Shown here one piece after another: positions 43,708 to 52,801 of a stretch of 64,000 nucleotides of DNA. Source of the stretch: Ramlibacter ginsenosidimutans (GTDB taxonomy: Bacteria; Pseudomonadota; Gammaproteobacteria; Burkholderiales; Burkholderiaceae_C). Under the pieces are notes generated by a model that ran no database searches, was not told the DNA's origin, and was given only the letters and a program-made list of their open reading frames with translations. How positions within the stretch are numbered: position 1 is the first letter of the stretch; every line of letters begins with the position of its first letter. The stretch is taken from positions 186,001 to 250,000 of the forward strand of contig NZ_JAEPWM010000004.1 in NCBI RefSeq assembly GCF_016654015.1, in the 5' to 3' direction. Position numbers and translations under genes: made by a program.

Positions 43708-44841
43708 ATGAATCCGATCCGACTTGCTTCCGTCGAAGCGTTCGCCTACCGCGTCCCGGTCAAGAGCCCCATCAAGGTGGCCTTCGGCACTTTCCGCGAC
43801 CGCCCGTTCGTGCTCGTGCGCGTGCGCGACGTCGACGGCGCAGAGGGCTGGGGCGAGGCCTGGGCCAACTGGCCCGCCGTCGGCGCCGAGCACCGCGCCC
43901 GGCTGGTGGTCGACATCGGAGAGCGGCTCGTCGGCAAGAGCTTCGACTCCCCGCAACATCTGTTCCAGCAGCTGAGCAAATCGCTCGAGGTGCTGGTGAT
44001 CCAGACCGGCGAAGTCGGGCCGATCGCGCAGGCAGTCGCCGGCATCGACATCGCGGTGTGGGACCTCGTCGCGCGCAAGGCGGGCCAGCCGCTGCACCGG
44101 CTGCTGTCGGCGCGCGAGGTGAAGAGCGTGCCGGTGTATGCCACCGGCATCAATCCCGACGAGCCCGAAAAGTTCGCGGCCGCGCGCCAAGCTGAGGGCC
44201 ATCGTGCGTTCAAGCTCAAGACCGGCTTCGGCCACGACGTCGATGTGCGCAACCTGCGCGCCATGCGCGCGGCACTCGGACCCGACGCTGTGATCACGTG
44301 CGATTCCAACCAGACGCACGACCTGCAGGACGCGATCGCGTTCGTTCGGGCGATCGAGCCGCTGCGGCTCGACTGGTTCGAGGAGCCGATGCGCGTCGAC
44401 GCGCCCGCGGCCAACTGGGAAACGCTCGCACGCGAGTCGACGACGCCGCTTGCCGGCGGCGAGAACCTGCAGGGGGCCCAGTTCGATGGCCCCATCGCCG
44501 GCAAGGTGCTGCAGGTGATCCAGCCGGACGTGACGAAGTGGGGTGGCGTGAGCGGCAACCTGGACATCGGACGCAGGACGGTGGCAGCCGGCAAGCGCTA
44601 CTGCCCGCACTATTTCGGCGGCGGCATCTCGGTGCTCACTTCGCTGCATCTGCTCGCCGCGGTGGGCGGCGAAGGCCTGCTCGAATTCGATTGCCATCCG
44701 AACCTCGGACGCGAAGCCGTCGTGGGCACCTTGCTGCCAGTGAAGGATGGCCGGGTTCCCGTGCCGCAGGCGCCCGGACTCGGTGCGGAGCCAGACCTCG
44801 AGGCGCTCGGGCCGTACCGCACCTGGGCGCCGCCCGCGTGA
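43708..44841 (+). CDS. Mandelate racemase/muconate lactonizing enzyme family protein (sugar-acid dehydratase-like)
   Basis: A 377-residue enolase-superfamily enzyme. Active-site elements: KLK at 169-171 in FKLKTGFG, metal ligands in CDSNQTHD, WFEEPM and GGENLQG, and a His in CPHYFGGGISVLTSLHL near residue 300. These residues fit acid-sugar dehydratases or racemases. It would dehydrate the acid produced by the lactonase to a 2-keto-3-deoxy acid. Its stop overlaps the next start (GTGA). Confidence 0.9.
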   Translation: MNPIRLASVEAFAYRVPVKSPIKVAFGTFRDRPFVLVRVRDVDGAEGWGEAWANWPAVGAEHRARLVVDIGERLVGKSFDSPQHLFQQLSKSLEVLVIQTGEVGPIAQAVAGIDIAVWDLVARKAGQPLHRLLSAREVKSVPVYATGINPDEPEKFAAARQAEGHRAFKLKTGFGHDVDVRNLRAMRAALGPDAVITCDSNQTHDLQDAIAFVRAIEPLRLDWFEEPMRVDAPAANWETLARESTTPLAGGENLQGAQFDGPIAGKVLQVIQPDVTKWGGVSGNLDIGRRTVAAGKRYCPHYFGGGISVLTSLHLLAAVGGEGLLEFDCHPNLGREAVVGTLLPVKDGRVPVPQAPGLGAEPDLEALGPYRTWAPPA

Positions 44842-45671
44842 CGCCCGCTTCGCGCGAGTGCGCCGTGCCCGCCATGGTGCGCGGTGCGGTGCTCTTCACG
44901 CCCGGCGATCGCCCGGAGCGTTTCGACAAGGGGTGGGCCGCGAGCCGCGGCCGCCTGATCCTCGACCTCGAAGACGCCGTCGCGCCTGAGCGTAAGGCCG
45001 CGGCGCGGGCAGCCGTGGCCGCGTGGGCGCGCGGTTCAGGGCGGCGGCCCCTCGTACGCGTGAATGCGATCGCGTCACCTTTCTTCGCGGAGGACCGCGC
45101 CGCGCTCGCTGGCTTGGCGCTCGGGGGGATGGTCATTCCGAAGGTTGAGCACGCCAACGACTTGGACACCGTGCACGCGAACTGGCCCGCAGTCGACCTC
45201 TTCCCGCTGATCGAGACGCCGCGAGGACTGGAGGAGGCTGTCGCGATCGGTTGCGCGCCCGGCGTACGCCAGTTGCTGCTCGGCGCGCTCGACCTACACG
45301 CCGACTGCGGCATCGCCTTTCCGCATCCGGCACTCGTGGCGCATGCGCGTTTGCGGCTCGTGCTCGCAAGCCGCACCTCGGGGATTGCCGCCCCCGTCGA
45401 TTCGCCGCACCCGTCGGTGGCCGAACCCGCCGCGGCCGCCGACGACGCGCGTGCCGCGGCCGCCCTCGGATTTGCCGCGAAGCTGTGCATTCACCCAGGG
45501 CAGGTGGATGCCGTCGACGAGGCATTCCGCCCCTCACCCGAGGAGTTGGCGTGGGCGCGCGAGGTGCTCGATGCGGCCGGCGCCGGGACCGGCGCCGTCC
45601 AGGTGCGCGGCCGCATGGTGGATGCCCCGGTGATCGCGTCGGCTCGCGCCATTCTGGAGCGCGCCGGCTGA
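44838..45671 (+). CDS. HpcH/HpaI aldolase/citrate lyase (CitE-like) family protein
   Basis: A 277-residue enzyme, GTG start at 44838. Motifs: AVLFTPGDRPERFDKGWAASRGRLILDLEDAVAP (Asp/Glu metal site), LVRVNAIAS, GGMVIPKVEHA, LFPLIETPRGL and AAKLCIHPGQVDAV. It cleaves or forms a C-C bond in a hydroxyacyl-CoA or keto acid. Being shorter than full CitE it resembles free-standing CitE-like lyases. Last gene of the catabolic cassette; recognisable host-like sequence stops about here. Confidence 0.9.
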   Translation: MTPASRECAVPAMVRGAVLFTPGDRPERFDKGWAASRGRLILDLEDAVAPERKAAARAAVAAWARGSGRRPLVRVNAIASPFFAEDRAALAGLALGGMVIPKVEHANDLDTVHANWPAVDLFPLIETPRGLEEAVAIGCAPGVRQLLLGALDLHADCGIAFPHPALVAHARLRLVLASRTSGIAAPVDSPHPSVAEPAAAADDARAAAALGFAAKLCIHPGQVDAVDEAFRPSPEELAWAREVLDAAGAGTGAVQVRGRMVDAPVIASARAILERAG

Positions 45672-46260
45672 ACGAGCGGCACGCGCTTGCGTGGTAGACG
45701 CGCCCTACTCACTTCCGAGGTACCCCGGCTCGCAGACCACCGGGCCGTTTCTCGACCGGGTGATTCGCCGCCGAAAGCAGACGTGAATCCGGCGGACTCG
45801 CAATCTGTCGGTCAGTGTTGTGCGAGTTTGGCGGACTTAGTCTCTGCCAACTCGCCAGTTTGGCGCCAGGAATCAGCATAGGACATACGCGTCCGCTTCG
45901 TGGTCCCCCAGCAGCCTTCACAATCTGACATCGATGACAGCGGCCGTATACCGCTGACGGGAATTCGTGCGTCACAAAGCTCATCGCATCCGTGTCTGAG
46001 ACGCCATGACACCAGTCGCCGTCCCAGTGCCACCGCCCCACCGGTTTGAGCTTGGTTCCGTAAGGCTTCGCCACTGTGGAGCAGAACTCGTTGTGGGGAG
46101 TCGCACTACTCTTCCCCGGTTCCGAAGGCATCGCTGTCGCGAAAGTAGTGGCGGCCCATTGCGATTGCAGGGCCTTGGGCCTGACCGGGACCAGAGCGGT
46201 GCGCGCAAGCCAGCGGCGTAAGCTCATACACTGCGGCCTGTCAGCAGAACGGCGGTCTAC
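45672..46260. other. 590-bp junction at right edge of the catabolic cassette
   Basis: No credible gene; a long minus-strand frame runs through it into the HNH gene but has no family resemblance. It contains GCGGACTCGCAATCTG at 45792-45807, a variant of the tRNA anticodon-arm motif seen at 24762, and GGCGGACTTAG about 50 bp further on. Confidence 0.5.
45792..45807 (+). repeat. Imperfect anticodon-arm-like motif at right edge of catabolic cassette
   Basis: GCGGACTCGCAATCTG shares 12 of the 13 fixed bases of GCGGACTNNNAATCCG and is followed by TCGGTC. The stem has a G-T pair in place of G-C. With the copy at 24761 it brackets the catabolic cassette. Confidence 0.35.
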
Positions 46261-47085
46261 ATGAGCAAAGCCTTTCTTTTCTACTGGATCCGCCAGCAAA
46301 TCGAGAACGCTGTGGAGGAGGGCTCGCTGTATCACGCGGGCAGCAACCAGTTCCACAGGTGTTCTCCAGGCGATGTACTTTGGATCTGCGGTCCTGGTAA
46401 GGGAGCTCGGCTTGTCACCATTGGCCCTATTCAGATCGCCAGAATCGTGGACTATGAAGAAGCCTCTCGTGTACTTCGCTACACACCTTGGGACGCCGAG
46501 TACCACGCACTTGCTAGCCGCGGGCGCAGGGTCGTTCCTCAAGAAGTAAATCTCGAGCCGATATTGGGTCAGCTTGAATTCGCGTCCCGGCGACGCTTGG
46601 ATTTGACCAAACCCCTCGGTCAGCAACTTCAGTCAATGCGTGAGCTTGCTCCGCATTCGGCCCACCTGCTGCAGTCTTTATGGACTGACGCTAAAGGCGC
46701 TTCTCCATCCATCGCGTCGCGCCTGCCAAATGCCGCGCCACACGAAAACCCTCCTGTCGGCGTCCCGTTGCCCGACCAGGAATGGATAGAGGGCTCACCT
46801 CTGCTTCGCGTACATCTCACTCGCGAAAGAGCGCCCGGGCTTAGTCAAGCCAAGAAGGCACAGTTCCGCCAAGAGCACGGCAAGCTTTATTGCCAGCGGT
46901 GCAAGTTCGACCCGAGTGGGTTCTATCGCACACCTGCAGCCGACGCTTGCATCGAAGTGCACCACTCCGCTATGCCGTTGTCGAACATGACCACGCAGCA
47001 CGCGACCACGCTGCACGAGCTGGAGTGCCTGTGCGCGAACTGTCACCGCCTCGTTCACGCGGAGCTTCAGGCGACTTCCGGATGA
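46261..47085 (+). CDS. HNH endonuclease with N-terminal PUA/EVE-like domain
   Basis: A 274-residue protein. Residues about 1-65 (FYWIRQQIENAVEEG, then CSPGDVLWICGPGKGARLVTIGPIQIARIV) look like an EVE/PUA-type domain that binds modified bases. The C-terminal 75 residues form an HNH nuclease: LYCQRCKFDP, then CIEVHHSAMPL, then LECLCANCHRLVHAEL, with two Cys pairs for zinc and the His-His/His catalytic set. The same combination occurs in McrA-like modification-dependent restriction enzymes. Single gene, so likely a solitary defence nuclease of the island. Confidence 0.82.
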   Translation: MSKAFLFYWIRQQIENAVEEGSLYHAGSNQFHRCSPGDVLWICGPGKGARLVTIGPIQIARIVDYEEASRVLRYTPWDAEYHALASRGRRVVPQEVNLEPILGQLEFASRRRLDLTKPLGQQLQSMRELAPHSAHLLQSLWTDAKGASPSIASRLPNAAPHENPPVGVPLPDQEWIEGSPLLRVHLTRERAPGLSQAKKAQFRQEHGKLYCQRCKFDPSGFYRTPAADACIEVHHSAMPLSNMTTQHATTLHELECLCANCHRLVHAELQATSG

Positions 47086-47252
47086 CCGGGTGTCGGTCTT
47101 CCGATTGCGCGCAGTTGGCCGTTATAGCTTGCGCAGGGGAGTTGGCGTGTTCTGTCACCCGGGGCATGGAGCTCCGCGGGAAATCTTGTAGACAGGCGAT
47201 CTCGCCACGCCGCCACATTGGCTTGAACTCCGCCGGAACACCTGTCTCGTGA

Positions 47253-47564
47253 TCAGCGGCAGACGTACTGGCCACGTGAGTTGTACCCGCACTGGTGCGA
47301 CGAATACGGATTCACGTAACCCTGACGCGGCTGCGGAGCTGGTTGGGAATACGGATTCACCGTCCCCGCCTGCCCTGTGTACGGGTTGTAGTTGCCCTGC
47401 GTGCTCCAGTTGTTGAACCGGTTGCCGTCTGGGTTCGTCTGCTGGTGCCCTTGCACGTACGTGCCGTCCTTGGTGATGTGGGGCCGCACGTAATGCCACG
47501 ACTGTGCGTCGGCGATGAGTGGCATCAAGCAGCAGATGCTCGTCAGGACTGCGACGGTTCTCAT
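47253..47564 (-). CDS. Small exported Tyr/Asn/Gly-rich protein
   Basis: A 103-residue protein with a signal peptide (MRTVAVLTSICCLMPLIADA) and a mature part that begins SWHYVRPHITKDGTYVQGH and continues FNNWSTQGNYNPYTGQAGTVNPY. It has three repeats of NPY and ends in CGYNSRGQYVC, a probable disulfide. This pattern (VRPHVTKDGTYVQPHYRTNPD-like) occurs in small secreted proteins of many proteobacteria. Function unknown. Confidence 0.75.
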   Translation of the reverse strand: MRTVAVLTSICCLMPLIADAQSWHYVRPHITKDGTYVQGHQQTNPDGNRFNNWSTQGNYNPYTGQAGTVNPYSQPAPQPRQGYVNPYSSHQCGYNSRGQYVCR

Positions 47565-48088
47565 GGGTGCCTCCGAGATGGGCAGCGAGCCGCACCGCGC
47601 GGGACTGCCGCCGGCAGAGTAACGCAGCTGCCGTCCCCGCGCGGCTCCTCCTCCAATCGGAGGAGACTGAAGAGACCGCGCTCGTGATCAAAGGCGAAGC
47701 GCGCGTGCTGGATGAAGTCGGCCGCTCCGACTTCTAGCCGGCTGCAGTCCGCGCTCGTCGCTGCCACTGCCGGCAGGCAACGGGATCTCCACACGAACTT
47801 CGCCACTGAAGGCCCACCATTGGTGCTCACTGGCCGTTGATGGCCCTGAGCGAGGTCAAACTGCTGTTCCACCTGGAGGGCTGCCGACCCGCCCCGAAGG
47901 AAAACGGCTGGACTTACACTCTGATCGCCCGGATCACTCTGCATGCCGACACCTAGGCTCCGACACAGCGAGCGGTGGCGCAGCAGGAGCAAGGACCTCC
48001 GAACCCAAGGATTGTCGAGCAGGGCAGCGCGGGCTTGGGACTCTGCATTTGCCCGTGTCATGCGAAATTTCGCCAAAGTGAGGTCGTG
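47565..48088. other. Divergent intergenic region
   Basis: About 520 bp between two divergent genes for small exported proteins. No credible gene; short frames have no start sites. It should hold two promoters. Confidence 0.45.
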
Positions 48089-48406
48089 ATGAAGACGAGC
48101 ACGTTCGTGGTAATTGCGACATTCGGAGTCTGCTGCAGCGCCGGGGCTCAGTACGTGGAGCAACTTAAACAAGTGTGCTCCAACTATGGCTTTCACGAAG
48201 GGACAGATGCGCATGCGCAATGCGTGCAGCGGTTGGACGCTGAGGTGCAAAGGCGGCAGATGCAGCAGGCTTCCGATCAGTGCAGTCAGCTTCGCGAGGC
48301 CATGCGCGAGTCTTGCAATTCGCCACTGTTTCGAACTGCTCCGGAGGTGGCCGCCTTCTACTGCGGAGAGGCTCAAGGCAATTACCAGCGGTATTGCTCG
48401 CGCTAG
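48089..48406 (+). CDS. Small exported Cys-containing protein
   Basis: A 105-residue protein. The ATG at 48089 follows GAGGT and gives a signal peptide (MKTSTFVVIATFGVCCSAGAQ). The mature part is helical with several Cys (QVCSNYGF, HAQCVQRL, DQCSQLREAMRESCNS, FYCGEA, RYCSR). Likely periplasmic with disulfides. Resembles other small Cys-spaced island proteins; no family named. Confidence 0.62.
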   Translation: MKTSTFVVIATFGVCCSAGAQYVEQLKQVCSNYGFHEGTDAHAQCVQRLDAEVQRRQMQQASDQCSQLREAMRESCNSPLFRTAPEVAAFYCGEAQGNYQRYCSR

Positions 48407-48976
48407 GCTGACGCCGGAACGCGTCAGGCCCGCTCTCAGTACAAACTCCTATCCGGCTAGGGCGCGCGCTCGATCGGCGTGTGTGATCCTCCAGAAAGGG
48501 GGTGCGCGCGATCCGTCAAGGAGCAGTCAGCGGTGCCCTGGGCGACGGTCCGTGACCCGACACAAACGGGGCGCCCGACCGTCACTCACCATGCACCTAC
48601 CGTGCGCCCGCGCCGACCTGCATCGCACTTTTCGGCGAGCGGTTGTGCGAGCCGACGAAGCCGGCATAGTCCGGCGGGAAACGGACGATGAGTCCGTGAG
48701 TCCAGGGAAGTGTTTAGATGGGAGTTGAAGCGCGCGTCAGTTGGTGGTGCGCAGCTCGACGAACGCGCGCCGTTTCATGCGCCAGGCGGCATTCGCCGCG
48801 GCCGATTAGCTCGAGCATCGAGTGTGCAATCAGCTAGCTGCGGGTCAACCCTCACCGCATCACGTCAGCTAGTTCGACGGACACAGTCTCCGCCCACCGT
48901 GCCCGCTCCGAGCAACGCCGCAGGACCGCGAAGACACGTCCGCCCTTCAGTCCGCCGCGCAGTGTGGAACCGCAGC
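48407..48976. other. 570-bp stretch, no gene recognised
   Basis: No credible coding frame. GATGAGTCCGTGAG at 48688-48701 looks like a hammerhead ribozyme core but does not complete it (see rejected list). Confidence 0.45.
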
Positions 48977-49651
48977 CTACGGCAGCTCTTTCAGCAACTC
49001 TTTGCTAAGGGGTTCCACAACATCGAACGCGAGCGGGCCACCCGAAAATATGGAGGCACTCGCGCACACTTCCTCGGGCCGGAAGCGCCGAAGGTCCCAG
49101 CGTTGCCGAATCTGCTCGAAAAAGTGCCGCACTGGGACCCCCAGCCCCTTGGTCGTCCTATAGATGGCGCGCGCCAGCTTAAGCCCCCAGCGTGCATCCC
49201 CTGGGCGGCCCCGAGGCCAAGTACTCTCGTCGAGTAAAGGCATGCCAAAGCGATGGAATACGGCCAAGATGAACGTCGAACAAGTAAGCCCTTCACCGAC
49301 GGACGTCCTGACGTAATCCATGGCCTCATCGAAATATGGCCCTGGTGTGTACACGATGCTATACGGCACCTTCGCGCTTGCTAACCGGTTTCCCATCAGC
49401 ACGGCTTGGTCAGCTAGCGCCTCTGCGAGCTCGGGGACAAGTGCCTCAAATGCAACCCAATAGAATAGATCGTCTTGGTCCCACTCCTTGTGGTGCAACT
49501 CGTGATACCACCCTAAGTGGAGCACCCACCATTTCTTGTGATCGTCCTTGTATGTCAGCGCGACGTGACGGGAGCCAAGAACGTTCTGCTGAATGGCAAG
49601 AGCTAACGAGAAGTCCGAATCCGTGGTTAGGCTATCCGGCGTGTGCAGCAT
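48977..49651 (-). CDS. Possible cysteine peptidase-like protein of three-gene operon
   Basis: A 224-residue protein. Residues about 25-55 read LGSRHVALTYKDDHKKWWVLHLGWYHELHHKEW, and about 118-135 read VGEGLTCSTFILAVFHRFG. A His in an early strand and a later G-x-TCS-T-F helix match the arrangement of permuted NlpC/P60 (papain-like) proteins, where the Cys lies after the His. I cannot confirm catalysis. It overlaps the upstream gene of the operon by 20 bp. Confidence 0.6.
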   Translation of the reverse strand: MLHTPDSLTTDSDFSLALAIQQNVLGSRHVALTYKDDHKKWWVLHLGWYHELHHKEWDQDDLFYWVAFEALVPELAEALADQAVLMGNRLASAKVPYSIVYTPGPYFDEAMDYVRTSVGEGLTCSTFILAVFHRFGMPLLDESTWPRGRPGDARWGLKLARAIYRTTKGLGVPVRHFFEQIRQRWDLRRFRPEEVCASASIFSGGPLAFDVVEPLSKELLKELP

Positions 49652-50267
49652 CTATATGGGGCTTGGGCATGCCGACGAACAGTGCTTCCGGCGCAACGCC
49701 CAACTGCTTAGCTCTAAGCCAAGCCTTAGCGTAAGCGCGATTCCACGCAGGAAGTCGCTTGCGAGCGACGTACGTAGACCGTATAAGACCGATCAACGTC
49801 CGACTGCTCATCGTGTCGATGTCTGCTTTCATCAGCAACTGGTTCGGTTCGTAGATTGCTCGAAACCAAAGGCAGTCCTCGACGAACGACATGATCTCTC
49901 TTGCTGCGGCGCGGCTTTCTCCCCTTGAATCCAGCGTGCGAGCCACACTGAGTGCAGCATCCACCACTCTGGACTCTTCGTCCATCGAAGTGCTACTTCT
50001 CGCAGCATGGGCAGCCCGAAGCAGCCTCAAGGATTCGCTGAACACATCAACCATGGCCGGAGCGACTGCCGTGATTGCAGAAACAGGTTGGCAGAACCGA
50101 ACAAATGCTTCGTCATGCAGACCGGCGCTATCCAGAGCAGAAAATAGCGGCTGTGACGTCTTTACGGTAGCCGCGTGGTCAGCGAGCTGCCCCACAGGCG
50201 GCAGCAATTGCGAGGTGCTAGAACTGTCGGTGAGCCAAAGGGGACGAGAAGACAAAACAGCGCTCAT
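49632..50267 (-). CDS. Unknown protein, middle gene of three-gene operon
   Basis: A 211-residue protein rich in Ala, Ser and Leu, largely helical: VFSESLRLLRAAHAARSSTS, then VVDAALSVARTLDSRGESRA and TLIGLIRSTYVARKRLPAWN. It starts just 2 bp after the upstream gene's stop and overlaps the next by 20 bp, so the three are one transcript. No signal peptide, membrane helix or known motif. Confidence 0.6.
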   Translation of the reverse strand: MSAVLSSRPLWLTDSSSTSQLLPPVGQLADHAATVKTSQPLFSALDSAGLHDEAFVRFCQPVSAITAVAPAMVDVFSESLRLLRAAHAARSSTSMDEESRVVDAALSVARTLDSRGESRAAAREIMSFVEDCLWFRAIYEPNQLLMKADIDTMSSRTLIGLIRSTYVARKRLPAWNRAYAKAWLRAKQLGVAPEALFVGMPKPHIDAAHAG

Positions 50268-50269
50268 GT

Positions 50270-51007
50270 CTATTCAATGCCTTCCGTTAGTACAAGCTCG
50301 GCTTGTTCTCTGAGCTCATTGATTCGCGCGGACACCGATGGCGGCGGGAGCGGCTCCTTCCGTTCACTGTCTGTATTGATGTCCAGTTCGCAAACGCAGA
50401 AGTACTGGTCCGATCCTGTCGCCACCGCACCTCCACTAGGTGCAAACACGGCGCGGCGGAGAGTGATTGCGCTCCAAGTCGACAATCGATTGATTAAAGC
50501 TCCGGCGTCGACTGCGGATCTTCCCAAATAGTTGACACCAAATCGCATCTCGCGAAACCGTGCGTAATCGACGCGCACGGTTCGAACTAAAGCCGCTAGC
50601 ACTTTGTACGATTCCTCAACCGTCGGCGTCGAATACAAGCACCGAGCTCCGAACGCAACGCGCATGCACACTGCACCGCTCGTTTCGTACCAGCTCCCAA
50701 CAGCGGCGGTGAGTTCTTGAAAGCGCTGCGATACGGGCGGCGCAAGGACGACGAACTCCGGCACCTGTGGAGGCTCAGGAGTCAGCAGGAAATCGATACG
50801 GCCAACGGAGAAGACAATCTGAAGCATCCCTCCGTTCCACGGCCCCGCAGCGACGGATTGACCGAGCTTCCGGTCCACGGACTCTGTGCTCGACGGCTCT
50901 CCCACCAACGTATGAAAAACGGCGGCGGCGGTCAGGTTGGTAGGTTCCAACACGAACAGCGAAACTCTGCACGAGTCCGCTGACCACGCGTCTATGGGGA
51001 TCGCCAT
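50270..51007 (-). CDS. Unknown protein, first gene of three-gene operon
   Basis: A 245-residue protein with beta-alpha character: VSLFVLEPTNLTAAAVFHTL, MLQIVFSVGRIDFLL, AFGARCLYSTPTVEESYKVLAALV, then FREMRFGVNYLGRSAVDAGALINRLSTW. The last part faintly recalls the TIGR04255 family (RxGVRYxNRI), but the match is weak. Tight packing with two other unknown genes suggests a small dedicated system. Confidence 0.6.
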   Translation of the reverse strand: MAIPIDAWSADSCRVSLFVLEPTNLTAAAVFHTLVGEPSSTESVDRKLGQSVAAGPWNGGMLQIVFSVGRIDFLLTPEPPQVPEFVVLAPPVSQRFQELTAAVGSWYETSGAVCMRVAFGARCLYSTPTVEESYKVLAALVRTVRVDYARFREMRFGVNYLGRSAVDAGALINRLSTWSAITLRRAVFAPSGGAVATGSDQYFCVCELDINTDSERKEPLPPPSVSARINELREQAELVLTEGIE

Positions 51008-51580
51008 CCGCTTTTCCGATCAGGTAGGTAAAGGTCGGTTATACCAAACCGCGCCCGAGCATCGGTCCGATAAGTCGACCAACGTAGAGGATGAGGAGCA
51101 TGGTCGCACACGACGAAGAGTTTGCTGTCGGCAGGCCCATTGCTTCGACGTAGTCGCGCCACCATGCGCACTGTATGCATCGACAGGTCGAAATATGCTC
51201 GCGGCGTGCCACCCACGGCCTGCACGCAGGCTAGCTGTTAGCGCCAGCATGGGCATGTTAGTTGGTACCAGAGACCGCCCCTTGGCACGCCTCAAGAAAA
51301 TCCCGGGGCGCCTCCCCATCCGGCCCCTAGTAGCTGCCGAATTACGGGGCTGAACTGAATGCCGCGACCTTCCTTACCGACCGGGCAGGGCTGTTTTCGG
51401 AGCCGGAATGGGGCCTCGCCCGCCGCCGTGCTTACGGTCACGGGTCTGCGCACCTCAAGAAAGTGCCGTCCGGCAAGACAAACTCGCACCGAACACCCTC
51501 GCGTGCGGCCTCCCATCGCCGAAGAGTGCAGCGTCCAAGGGCCCGGTGGGCGGACTACACTGCCCGTATCGGAGGAGCTG
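51008..51580. other. Divergent intergenic region
   Basis: About 570 bp upstream of both the three-gene operon and the SHOCT lipoprotein gene. No credible gene. Promoters expected at each end. Confidence 0.45.
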
Positions 51581-52084
51581 ATGAAGACTTGGATGTACAC
51601 GGGCGCACTCTGTCTGGCTTTGGTTGGATGCGCCGCCAATCCGCCGGTGACGAGCCTCTCGCCCGACACGTACATGATCACGCGAATTGACAAGGGCGGC
51701 ATATTCGGAAACGCGGCTGCAATGAAGGCTGACGTCATCGGTGAGGCGAATGAATTCGCGGCCAAGCAGGGGAAGGTGGCCGTGCCACTCGTGATCCACG
51801 AAACACCGCTCCGTGGCTGCCCGGCGTGCTGGGCTTCTATTGAGTACCAATTTCGAGTTGTAGAGCCGAGTGACCCTGAGGTCCGCAGAACGAGTCTCGT
51901 GCCCGTAGCACCGCGGAGCGAGGTGATAATCGACGACCGTACGGCACCTAATGGTCAGCCGCCACTTCCCCCGGCGAAGGATCTGTACTCCGAGATGCTG
52001 AAGCTCGACGACCTCAGGAAGCGAGGTCTTCTCACGGACGCTGAGTTTGAAGCCCAAAAGACGCGGCTGCTCCAGGGCCGCTGA
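51581..52084 (+). CDS. SHOCT-domain lipoprotein
   Basis: A 167-residue protein. A strong GGAGGAG site precedes the ATG at 51581. The signal MKTWMYTGALCLALVGCAAN ends in the lipobox ALVGC. The mature part has DTYMITRIDKGGIFGNAAAM, then EANEFAAKQGKVAVPLVIHETP, seen in small envelope lipoproteins. The C-terminus DLYSEMLKLDDLRKRGLLTDAEFEAQKTRLL is a SHOCT motif, a short oligomerising or membrane-associated helix. Last intact gene of the island. Confidence 0.85.
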   Translation: MKTWMYTGALCLALVGCAANPPVTSLSPDTYMITRIDKGGIFGNAAAMKADVIGEANEFAAKQGKVAVPLVIHETPLRGCPACWASIEYQFRVVEPSDPEVRRTSLVPVAPRSEVIIDDRTAPNGQPPLPPAKDLYSEMLKLDDLRKRGLLTDAEFEAQKTRLLQGR

Positions 52085-52801
52085 ACATCGCGCTCTGGGA
52101 CGGTGGTCACGGAGGCTGGTGTGTGCAGCTTGTGACGCGGTTTGCTCTCGCTCGCGAGTCACGCTTCCGAGTCCGACTTGGCTAAGCGGCAATTCGCACC
52201 CATGACTTCACCTCGGTCGCGCCGTGCTCACTGCTTCCACAGCCTCACTGAAGGCTCCGGATCGTCCGGTTCGGGCGCGAAGCACTGCATCATTGCGGGA
52301 TCGTAATCAGGAACGAGCAATCCCGATGGTCGTGCGAGATCCTGGCGCGGCGGAATCCGTCGAGCATTTTCCGCCGGGTGGCGATTGGGATGGCGAGGCC
52401 TTCGCGAAGTTGGCCTAGTAGTGAACCTGGTCGGAAGCCAGCAGCACGAGGCCGGCAGGCGTTGTCACGCGCACGACCTGCAGGCCCGCAGTATGCCCAC
52501 CCCACCCAAGGCAGCGGGACGCCGGACTGCAGCTCCACGTCGGTCTCAACTCCAGCCGCCGATATCATGGGTGCGGTGGAACCACTGGCGGACTGCGGTC
52601 CTCCTGCCAGGGAACGCGGTGCTGGTTGCCGCTCTTGGCATCCTGTGAATCCGCCCAACGTACGAGGGATGAGCAAGCTCCATCTGGTGCGAGTCGCAGC
52701 GCTCCGTGATAGGTGTCGTGGCACGGCCGCTAGACCGCCGGTCAGTCGTTTTGAGCTAGGTGCTTTCCGGTGTATTCTCGTGAGGCGTGGAGTTCCAGAT
52801 T
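52085..52801. other. Gene-free right end of the island
   Basis: About 720 bp before attR. The minus-strand frame here begins in the att repeat and is an artefact of reading a tRNA backwards. No integrase-binding repeats could be picked out by eye. Confidence 0.5.

Noticed and set aside
45709-46626. 305-residue minus-strand frame
   Set aside because: It overlaps the start of the HNH gene, lacks a start site and has no recognisable domain.
48684-48705. Hammerhead-ribozyme-like core GATGAGTCCGTGAG
   Set aside because: The invariant CTGATGA is not complete (ACGATGA), stem II arms GTCC/GTCC do not pair and the GAAA segment is absent.
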